12,489 nt of DNA, taken from contig CAZNOK010000156.1 in NCBI GenBank assembly GCA_964574605.1, positions 1 to 12,489 of the forward strand, in the 5' to 3' direction. The notes beneath the pieces are model-generated. The model ran no database searches, was not told the DNA's origin, and saw only the letters and a program-made list of their open reading frames with translations. The DNA is from CAIKAP01 sp964574605. GTDB taxonomy: Bacteria; Verrucomicrobiota; Verrucomicrobiia; Palsa-1439. Position 1 is the stretch's first letter. The number at the start of each line of letters is the position of its first letter. This document shows positions 1-6,301 of the stretch, one piece after another. The position numbers and the translations under genes were made by a program.

Positions 1-682
1 GGGCGGCGACGGCTGGGCCTACGACATCGGCTACGGCGGTCTCGACCACGTCATCGCCTCCGGCAAGAACGTCAACATCCTCGTGCTCGACACCGAGGTC
101 TATTCCAACACCGGCGGCCAGATGTCGAAGTCAACGCCGCGCGGCGCCGTTGCCAAGTTCGCGGCCGGCGGCAAGACGGCCGGCAAGAAAGACCTCGGCC
201 TCATCGCGATGAGCTATGGCAACGTCTATATCGCCAGCGTCGCGTTGGGCGCGCGCGACGAGCATACACTCCGCGCGTTCCTCGAAGCCGAGAGCTACAA
301 CGGCGCGTCGCTGCTCATCGCGTACAGCCATTGCATCGCCCACGGCATCAACATGACCACCGGCATGCAAAACCAGAAAGCCGCTGTCGCCAGCGGCCAG
401 TGGTTGCTGTACCGCTACGACCCGCGACGGGCGGCGGCGGGCCAGAACCCGTTGCAGCTTGACTCGCGCAAGCCGACCATTCCCGTCGAGCAATACCTGA
501 TGATGGAAAACCGTTTCAAGATGCTGACCAAGAGCAATCCCGACGCGGCCAAGGTGCTGTTCAAGCAGGCTCAGGAGGACGTGAACGCCCGGTTCGCGTA
601 CTACGAGTATCTCGCCAGCCGGCCTTTTGGAGCCGGAACAAAACCGGAACAACCGGCTGCGCCAGCAGCCCCCACCGCTTGA
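1..682 (+). CDS. nifJ: Pyruvate:ferredoxin (flavodoxin) oxidoreductase, C-terminal part (5'-truncated by window edge)
   Basis: The reading frame enters at base 2 and gives the last 226 residues of a PFOR, which is normally about 1,170-1,200 aa. PFOR is a cytoplasmic enzyme that oxidises pyruvate to acetyl-CoA and CO2 using TPP and passes the electrons to ferredoxin or flavodoxin. The visible part is the TPP-binding domain. It starts inside the Mg-TPP motif GDGWAYDIGYGGLDHV (residues 2-17), continues with the family-typical VLDTEVYSNTGGQ (28-40) and GAVAKFAAGGK (48-58), and has YSHCIAHG (108-115). The cysteine of that last motif matches the extra [4Fe-4S] ligand of the PFOR C-terminal domain. 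The protein ends in an Ala/Pro-rich tail (about 209-226) that I would not expect to be catalytic. A DHOD-like gene follows after 19 nt, a recurrent arrangement in anaerobes and facultative anaerobes. The family assignment is secure; the N-terminal two-thirds is outside the window. Confidence 0.96.
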   Translation, partial: GGDGWAYDIGYGGLDHVIASGKNVNILVLDTEVYSNTGGQMSKSTPRGAVAKFAAGGKTAGKKDLGLIAMSYGNVYIASVALGARDEHTLRAFLEAESYNGASLLIAYSHCIAHGINMTTGMQNQKAAVASGQWLLYRYDPRRAAAGQNPLQLDSRKPTIPVEQYLMMENRFKMLTKSNPDAAKVLFKQAQEDVNARFAYYEYLASRPFGAGTKPEQPAAPAAPTA

Positions 683-685
683 TTG

Positions 686-692
686 AAAGGAG
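686..692 (+). promoter_or_regulatory. Strong Shine-Dalgarno site of the DHOD-like gene
   Basis: The sequence AAAGGAG lies 9 nt before the ATG at 702, just behind the nifJ stop at 680-682. It is the clearest ribosome binding site in the plus-strand cluster and fixes the start of the DHOD-like gene. The two genes downstream have no comparable site. Confidence 0.75.
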
Positions 693-701
693 ACGATCAT
701 T

Positions 702-1700
702 ATGGATCTGACCACTACTTACATGGGATTGAAACTGCGAAGCCCGCTGGTGATGAGCGCCTGCCAGCCGCTGTCGGAGGAGATCAGCAACGTCAAACTG
801 GCCGAGGACTCCGGCGCGGGAGCCGTCGTGCTCTACTCGTTGTTCGAGGAGCAACTCCGCGCCGACGCGCAGGAGTTGCACCAGCGCACCACCGCCGGCA
901 CGGAGAGCTTTGCGGAGTCGCTGAGCTATTTTCCGGAACCGTCGAATTATCACCTCGGCCCGGAAGGCTACCTTAAGCACATCCAGAAAGCGAAAGCCGC
1001 GGTGAAAATCCCGGTCATCGCCAGCCTCAACGGCTGCTCGATCGGCGGCTGGACCGGCTTCGCGAAGAAGATCGAACAAGCCGGCGCCGACGCGCTGGAG
1101 TTGAACATCTACTGGATTCCCGCCGACATGAACCTCGCCGGCGCGAAAGTCGAGCAGACGTACTTGGACATCCTCAAGGCCGTGAAGAAAGCGGTGAAGA
1201 TTCCGGTCTCGGTGAAATTGAGCGCCCGGTTCAGCAACATCGCCAACATGGCCAAGCGCCTCGACGACTGCGGCGCTAATGGCCTGACGCTGTTCAACCG
1301 GTTCTATCAACCCGACATTGATCTCGACACGCTCGAAGTGAAGCCGAAGATTCTGCTTAGCACGCCACAGGCGATGCGGTTGCCGCTGCGCTGGATCGCG
1401 ATCCTCAAGGGCCGCGTGAAAGCCTGCCTCGCCGGAACCGGCGGCATCCACAATGGCGAAGACGTCATCAAGATGCTCATGGTCGGCGCGAGCGCGACGA
1501 TGCTTTGCTCGGCGTTGCTCAAGCACGGTATCGGCCACCTGCGCACCATCGAACGCGACATGACGCGCTGGATGGAAGAGCACGAGTACGAGTCGGTCAA
1601 GCAGATGCAAGGCAGCATGAGTCAGATCGAGTGCCCTGACCCGACCGCGTTTGAACGCGCCCAATACCTGCGCGCCGTCACCACCTATCGCCCGGCCTGA
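702..1700 (+). CDS. Dihydroorotate dehydrogenase-like flavoprotein (nifJ-associated type)
   Basis: This is a 332-residue FMN-binding TIM-barrel protein of the PyrD superfamily, and it is cytoplasmic with no signal peptide. Visible elements are the N-terminal strand LRSPLVMSACQPLS (12-25), a core ELNIYWIP (133-140), the lysine in VKLS (171-174), NRFYQPDIDL (199-208), and the phosphate-binding GTGGI (245-249). The long C-terminal stretch EEHEYESVKQMQGSMSQ (292-308) is typical of the DHOD-like proteins encoded next to PFOR. The NxSCPN-like active-site motif of classical class 1 PyrD, carrying the catalytic Cys, is absent at the ELNIYW position. Genuine pyrimidine biosynthesis is therefore doubtful, and a redox role linked to PFOR is an inference from gene order. 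The start is supported by AAAGGAG at 686-692. The dat-like gene begins 3 nt after the stop. Confidence 0.88.
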   Translation: MDLTTTYMGLKLRSPLVMSACQPLSEEISNVKLAEDSGAGAVVLYSLFEEQLRADAQELHQRTTAGTESFAESLSYFPEPSNYHLGPEGYLKHIQKAKAAVKIPVIASLNGCSIGGWTGFAKKIEQAGADALELNIYWIPADMNLAGAKVEQTYLDILKAVKKAVKIPVSVKLSARFSNIANMAKRLDDCGANGLTLFNRFYQPDIDLDTLEVKPKILLSTPQAMRLPLRWIAILKGRVKACLAGTGGIHNGEDVIKMLMVGASATMLCSALLKHGIGHLRTIERDMTRWMEEHEYESVKQMQGSMSQIECPDPTAFERAQYLRAVTTYRPA

Positions 1701-1703
1701 GCC

Positions 1704-2537
1704 GTGCCAGAGATCGCATACGTCAACGGCAAGTTTCTGCCGCTCGCACAAGCGACGGTGCCCGTCGAGGACCGCGGCTACCAGTTCGCCGACGCCGTCT
1801 ATGAAGTTGTCCGCACCTATCGTGGCCGGACGTTCGCGCTCGACGAACATCTCGCCCGGCTCTTCCGCAGCCTCGCCGCCATTCAGATCGAACACCACTA
1901 CACCGCCGACCAACTGAAATCCCTCATCGGCGAAGCCATCCGACGCGCCGGGTTTGCCGAGACGATGATCTACATCCAGATCAGCCGCGGCGTCGCCAAA
2001 CGACACCGCAGATTCCCCGGCGGCGGCGAGCCGATGCTGGTAATGACCGCGCGTGAAGTGCCCGACTCGCGCCACCTGCGCGAACACGGCATCACCGTCG
2101 TCACCGTGCCCGACAATCGCTGGGGCCGTTGCGACATCAAGAGCGTTGCCCTCCTCGCCAACGTGCTTGCCTATCAGGCCGCCAAACAAGCCGGCGCAAA
2201 CGATGCCATCTTTGTCTCCGACGACGGCGCCGTCAACGAAGCCACCGCCGCCAATGTTTTCATCATTCGCAACGCCGAGTTGCTCACGCCGCCTGAAGGC
2301 CCAAAGATTCTCAGCGGCATCACACGGATCAAAATTCTCGAAGCTGCCCGCGCTGCCGGCATCCCGGCGGCGGAGCGGCGCGTGACGAAGGCGGAGTTGC
2401 AGAGCGCCGCCGAGGCGTTTCTCTGCAGCACCACCGCCGAGGTCGTCCCGATTCTCGCCGTGGACGGGAAGAAAATCGGCCTAGGACCACTGACGCCCCG
2501 CATCTACCAACAGTTCACCAAGATGTTCGCCTCATGA
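1704..2537 (+). CDS. dat: D-amino-acid aminotransferase-like PLP enzyme (aminotransferase class IV)
   Basis: This 277-residue fold-type IV aminotransferase is close to the usual D-AAT length of about 280 aa. It would interconvert D-amino acids and 2-oxo acids in the cytoplasm, for example supplying D-Glu or D-Ala for peptidoglycan. Motifs in order are YVNGKFLP (6-13), VEDRGYQFADAVYEVVR (21-37), the PLP-lysine motif RCDIKSVALLANVLA (142-156, K146), NEATAANVFI (178-187, E179) and GITRIKIL (205-212). These are closer to D-AAT than to IlvE or PabC. The substrate-carboxylate loop reads RGVAKRHRRFP (95-105). The Arg of the D-AAT R-x-H pair is kept (R100) but its His aligns with Arg (R102), so substrate preference may differ. 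The GTG start is 3 nt after the previous stop with no Shine-Dalgarno visible, suggesting translational coupling. Alternatives are a branched-chain aminotransferase or an aminodeoxychorismate lyase paralogue. Confidence 0.88.
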   Translation: MPEIAYVNGKFLPLAQATVPVEDRGYQFADAVYEVVRTYRGRTFALDEHLARLFRSLAAIQIEHHYTADQLKSLIGEAIRRAGFAETMIYIQISRGVAKRHRRFPGGGEPMLVMTAREVPDSRHLREHGITVVTVPDNRWGRCDIKSVALLANVLAYQAAKQAGANDAIFVSDDGAVNEATAANVFIIRNAELLTPPEGPKILSGITRIKILEAARAAGIPAAERRVTKAELQSAAEAFLCSTTAEVVPILAVDGKKIGLGPLTPRIYQQFTKMFAS

Positions 2538-4180
2538 AATTCGCTCCCAGCCGCGGGATGAGTCGGACCGTGACGATTCTGTTTTTCTCGGTCTTTCTCG
2601 TTGCCGGGCTGGTGGCGACATGGTTCCTGTTGTTCCGTCCGCTGGCGCGCGTGCACGATGCCCGTCAATGGCCCGCGACGCCGTGCACCGTTGTTTCCAG
2701 CGAGGTCCAGTCTCACAGCGATAGCGATGGTACAACGTACAGCGTCCACATCGTTTATCGCTACACTGTCAACGGACACGAGTATCAATCGCGTCGCTAC
2801 GATTTCATGGGTGGTTCCTCCAGCGGTTACAAGGGCAAACAGGCTGTCGTGCGGCGTTACCCGCCCGGCAAGAAAGCGGTTTGCTACGTCAACCCGCGCG
2901 ACCCATCCGACGCCGTGCTGGAGCCGCGGTTCACGCCGATGATGCTGGTCGGGTTGTTCCCGTTGATCTTTGTCGCCGTCGGCGCCGGCGGAGTGGTCTG
3001 GGTGTTCACCAACAAGTCGTTCCGCAAACCCATTGAGGGCGTCCCGCCGTGGCAATCGCGTTCCGACTGGGCTGAAGGCCGCATCGTCTCCTCCACCAAG
3101 CCCGCGATGCTGGTGATGTGGGTGGTGGCCATCATCTGGAACATCGCGGCGTGGACGGTGACGTTGATGTTGATGGACCGGTTCCCGTGGGTCGTGTTGT
3201 TTCCGTTCATCGGCGTGTGGCTCTTGTTCGCCGCCTTTCGCCTGACGCGCCGCTGGCAACAATTCGGCGACACCGTTTTCGAAATGACCACCCAACCCGG
3301 CGCGGTCGGCGGCGCGCTCGCCGGGACGTTGCGCCTGCGGCAGTTCGTCCGGTTTGATGGCGGATTGAAACTGACTTTGCGCTGCATTCGCGTCGAGACC
3401 AGCGGCGACAACACCACCGAGCACGCGCTCTGGACCGACGAACAAACCGTTACTGTTGACGGCGCTGACACTGTGCCCGTCAACTTCTACATCCCGCCCG
3501 AGTGCGCCGAGACCGACGCCGCCAGCCGCGTTCTCTGGCGGCTCGAAGCGAAGGGCGCGGATTACTCGGCGCAGTTTGAAGCGCCCGTGTTCCGAGTGGC
3601 TCAGAGCGAAGCGCAGATTGCCGCGGCCGAGAAGGCGTTCGCAGCGAAACAAGCCGCCGTCGCCTCGTACCAACGTCCTGCCGACTCGCCGATCCGCGTC
3701 GAACCGTCGTGGCGCGGCGGCACTGATTTTTATTTTCCCGCTGCGCGCAACCCCGGCGCCGCCATCGGACTCGCCATTTTCATGGTGGCATGGACCGGTG
3801 CCGTTGCGGCCATGATCATGTTCAAAGCGCCCATCCTCTTGATCGTCGTCTTCGGCTTCATAGACCTGATCGTATTGGCGGTTGTGTTTGGCCTCTGGTT
3901 CAGCGCCTCGCGCGTCACGGCGAGCCGCGATGCCGTCACCGTCACGCGCGTCGCCTTCGGCTGGCGGCGCGAACGCGTCGTGCCCGTCACCGACATCGCC
4001 GGTTTCAAGCTCGACGTCGGCATGACCGCCGGCGCGACGACCTACTACGACATCAAGTTGGTTCGCCGTGACGGCAAGACCGACACCGTGGGCAGTGCGA
4101 TCAAGGACAAACTCGAAGCCGAGTGGCTCGCCGCCGAGATGACGCGTTGCGCGGGGATCACTCCCGCTTCAGCGCCTTGA
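2534..4180 (+). CDS. DUF3592-type multi-pass membrane protein
   Basis: This 548-residue integral membrane protein has no assigned biochemical function. A first hydrophobic helix (about 12-34) is followed by a soluble stretch (45-133) that looks like DUF3592. Its features are TPCTVVSSEVQ, a beta-rich YRYTVNGHEYQSRRY, then VVRRYPPGKKAVCYVNPRDP with the family-typical PG...V.YV.P ending. Further helices lie at about 136-158, 189-211, 217-236, 408-429 and 432-455. Between helices 4 and 5 is a long soluble beta-rich domain (about 240-400). The last 90 residues (TASRDAVTVTRVAFGWRRER and on) resemble a small PH-like domain. The ATG overlaps the dat stop as ATGA (2534-2537), so it is the last gene of the nifJ unit as seen here. 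Its 3' end overlaps the convergent permease gene by 23 bp. The DUF3592 call is by pattern; the PH-like call is tentative. Confidence 0.82.
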   Translation: MKFAPSRGMSRTVTILFFSVFLVAGLVATWFLLFRPLARVHDARQWPATPCTVVSSEVQSHSDSDGTTYSVHIVYRYTVNGHEYQSRRYDFMGGSSSGYKGKQAVVRRYPPGKKAVCYVNPRDPSDAVLEPRFTPMMLVGLFPLIFVAVGAGGVVWVFTNKSFRKPIEGVPPWQSRSDWAEGRIVSSTKPAMLVMWVVAIIWNIAAWTVTLMLMDRFPWVVLFPFIGVWLLFAAFRLTRRWQQFGDTVFEMTTQPGAVGGALAGTLRLRQFVRFDGGLKLTLRCIRVETSGDNTTEHALWTDEQTVTVDGADTVPVNFYIPPECAETDAASRVLWRLEAKGADYSAQFEAPVFRVAQSEAQIAAAEKAFAAKQAAVASYQRPADSPIRVEPSWRGGTDFYFPAARNPGAAIGLAIFMVAWTGAVAAMIMFKAPILLIVVFGFIDLIVLAVVFGLWFSASRVTASRDAVTVTRVAFGWRRERVVPVTDIAGFKLDVGMTAGATTYYDIKLVRRDGKTDTVGSAIKDKLEAEWLAAEMTRCAGITPASAP

Positions 4181-5642
4181 CCGGGTCAACGTTCGCCGCC
4201 CGGTTTGCCGGCCACAACCCCGCCAGCAACGACACGCCGGCCGCGCCGAACAGCAACATCGCGCACGACAACCAGTCCACAGCGAAGATGGTGCGAGGAA
4301 CCATCAACATCTCTTCCGGGTCGCTGATGTCGCCGGACGCGAGGTGAATGACGAGCTGGCTGATCCAGTAGGCCGCCGTCCAGCCGAGCAGGATGCCGGT
4401 CAACGTGCCGAGTTCGCCGAGGAGCACCGTCTCGCTCAGGAACAACCGGCGCACGTCGCTCTTCGTCGCGCCGAGGGCACGGAACAAACCGATGTCCGCG
4501 CGGCTGTCGGACACGATTCGCGAGGTCGTGCTCCAGAGCAGGCCGCACGCAAGCAACAGCAACACGCCGCCGAACGCATACGCGATGCGCTTGACGATCT
4601 TCATCGCGGCGTCCACCTCTTTCAGGAACGACTCGAAGGCGTTCTGGCGCGTGGTCGCCTCGAATCCCATGTCGCGCAACCGCTTGACGACAGGTTCAGG
4701 ATTTGTTCCGGATTTCAGGAGCACGACCGCCATCGCGTATTCGCCCTCGCGCGGCGCCCGCCGGCCATACTGGCCGTAGTCGGCCTCGGGTTCGACCGGG
4801 CGCAGGCGGGCGAGCGCGTCGCGTTGTTTTAACCACTTCGCGCACAACCGGGCCGGTTCCTCGGGAATCAACAGTCGCCTGCCGGGGCAGAGACCGACGA
4901 CGCGCGCCTTCAACGTGAGCGTGCGCGCGTGGATCAGTTTGTCGAACTCATTGGACTCGTACGACTCGATGGATTTGCGGCGCTGGGCGGTCTCTTCCTC
5001 GCTGAGGCGGAGCCACTGCTTCTTCTCGTAGTCGTAGTGGAACCGTTCCAGTTGCGCCATCGGGTCGCCGACCCGCAACGTCACTTCGCGCCCGATCCAC
5101 GCCTGCACGCGCGCAGGGTCTTCGAGGTCGAACTTCTTCGTCTTCTCGTTGTAGCGGAGCTTGACGAACCGCTCGCCGATCACCAACGGGACGGCGTTGC
5201 CGCTGGCCGCAAGCTGTTTCGCGTCGGCATACCGTCGGATCAACGCCTCCGGCGCGCCCGTCACGTAGCCGCCCGACGATGCGCGCGGCGATTCGGCCAG
5301 CGCGTCCACGTTGAGCGGATGGACGCTGATGTTGGGCGCAACGGCCTCGATCTCCTTCCACTCGCGGAATTTCGCCAACAGTTCGTCGGTCAGGAACTGC
5401 TTCCGTTTTCGCGAGGGCGAATCGTCGTAACGTTGATCCGCGCTGACGCGGATGAGGTCCTGGTCAATCTCCTCGGTGTAGCCGGTGCGGATGACGAGAT
5501 CGCGGACGCCGCGCATGAGTGAATTGACGGTGACGACGACGATGATGCCGAGCGCGACGGAGATGATGGAGAACACCGCGCGTTTCTTGCGCAGCCCGAT
5601 CTTCTGGAGGCTGAGCCGGATCTGGTCGCGTCGCCGGATCAC
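4158..5642 (-). CDS. ABC transporter permease, FtsX/MacB (LolC/E-like) type
   Basis: This 494-residue inner-membrane protein has the four-helix layout of the type VII (mechanotransmission) ABC family. TM1 is at about 23-43 after a basic N-terminus. A large periplasmic domain of about 310 residues (45-353) follows, then TM2 (354-376), TM3 (408-431) and TM4 (455-478). The FtsX-like core is visible as the coupling-helix region SRADIGLFRALGATKSDVRRLFL (379-402) and the terminal PANRAANVDPVKALKRE. It should form the membrane half of the transporter with the ATPase encoded immediately upstream. The GTG start overlaps the ATPase stop (GTGA) and is preceded by GAAGGGGG, 7 nt away. The family includes lipoprotein extraction (Lol), macrolide/toxin efflux (MacB) and cell-wall hydrolase control (FtsEX), and sequence alone does not choose between them. 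The gene has no neighbouring membrane-fusion or outer-membrane-factor gene in the window. Confidence 0.9.
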   Translation of the reverse strand: MIRRRDQIRLSLQKIGLRKKRAVFSIISVALGIIVVVTVNSLMRGVRDLVIRTGYTEEIDQDLIRVSADQRYDDSPSRKRKQFLTDELLAKFREWKEIEAVAPNISVHPLNVDALAESPRASSGGYVTGAPEALIRRYADAKQLAASGNAVPLVIGERFVKLRYNEKTKKFDLEDPARVQAWIGREVTLRVGDPMAQLERFHYDYEKKQWLRLSEEETAQRRKSIESYESNEFDKLIHARTLTLKARVVGLCPGRRLLIPEEPARLCAKWLKQRDALARLRPVEPEADYGQYGRRAPREGEYAMAVVLLKSGTNPEPVVKRLRDMGFEATTRQNAFESFLKEVDAAMKIVKRIAYAFGGVLLLLACGLLWSTTSRIVSDSRADIGLFRALGATKSDVRRLFLSETVLLGELGTLTGILLGWTAAYWISQLVIHLASGDISDPEEMLMVPRTIFAVDWLSCAMLLFGAAGVSLLAGLWPANRAANVDPVKALKRE

Positions 5643-6301
5643 ACGAACGCCCCCTTCTCGATTCGCAGCGTCTGCTGCGCGAATGCCGCCGCCTTCTCGT
5701 CGTGCGTGACCAGCAGGATCGTCACGCCGCGTTCGCGGTTGATCTTCTGGAGTAACTCCATCAGACGCGCGCCGGTGTCGCGGTCGAGGTTGCCGGTTGG
5801 CTCGTCGGCGAGGATGATCTTCGGGCTGTTCACCAGCGCGCGGGCGATGGCGACGCGCTGGGCTTCGCCACCGCTGAGCTGTTCGGGTTTGTGAATGGCG
5901 CGGTCGCCGAGGCCGAACTCGTCGAGCAACGCGCGGGCGCGGTCGCGACGCTCGGTCTCGCTCACGCCGGCGAAGACAAGCGGCAACGCGACGTTGTCAA
6001 GCGCGGTGTAGTAACTCGGCAGGTTGAAGAACTGGAAGACGAATCCGATGGTCCGGTTCCGGAATTCGCTGATGGCCCGGTCGTCGAGCTGGCGCAGGTT
6101 CTGGCCGTTGACGATGACGTCGCCCGCCGTCGGCGTGAGCAGTCCGGCGATGACTTGGATGAGGGTGGTCTTCCCGGATCCGCTCGGCCCCATGATAGCG
6201 ACGAAGCTGCCTTCGGCGAGGTCGAGGTTGGCGCTGCGTAACGCCTCGACCGACTCGCTCTTGAGGCGGTAGGTGACGCTGACGTTGTGAAGTTTTATCA
6301 C
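5639..6301 (-). CDS. ABC transporter ATP-binding protein, LolD/MacB/FtsE family
   Basis: This 220-residue cytoplasmic ATPase is the usual length for the LolD/MacB-N family. Walker A is GPSGSGKTT (38-46). The Q-loop is at Q90 in FVFQFFNL, a spelling common in the LolD/MacB group. The signature is LSGGEAQRVAIARAL (142-156), Walker B with the catalytic glutamate is IILADEPTGNLD (162-173), and the switch His is H200 in LLVTHD. All catalytic residues are intact. It powers the FtsX-type permease encoded next. Its GTG start overlaps the stop of the beta-propeller gene (GTGA at 6298-6301) with no convincing Shine-Dalgarno, so translation probably depends on ribosomes finishing the propeller gene. The substrate cannot be told from the ATPase. 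Confidence 0.95.
   Translation of the reverse strand: MIKLHNVSVTYRLKSESVEALRSANLDLAEGSFVAIMGPSGSGKTTLIQVIAGLLTPTAGDVIVNGQNLRQLDDRAISEFRNRTIGFVFQFFNLPSYYTALDNVALPLVFAGVSETERRDRARALLDEFGLGDRAIHKPEQLSGGEAQRVAIARALVNSPKIILADEPTGNLDRDTGARLMELLQKINRERGVTILLVTHDEKAAAFAQQTLRIEKGAFV
5650..5657 (-). promoter_or_regulatory. Ribosome binding site of the ABC permease, inside the ATPase gene
   Basis: Read on the minus strand, GAAGGGGG ends 7 nt before the GTG start of the permease. It lies within the last codons of the ATPase gene. It supports the GTG start rather than a downstream codon, and supports coupled translation of the two transporter subunits. Confidence 0.55.

Noticed and set aside
561..2189. 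A 542-codon minus-strand open frame across nifJ, the DHOD-like gene and dat.
   Set aside because: It is antisense to three well-recognised enzymes and has no recognisable domain; a compositional artefact.
2504..3673. A 389-codon minus-strand open frame opposite the DUF3592-type gene.
   Set aside because: The plus-strand frame has the transmembrane pattern, the DUF3592 pattern and coupling to dat. The antisense frame is His/Arg/Asp-rich with no motif.
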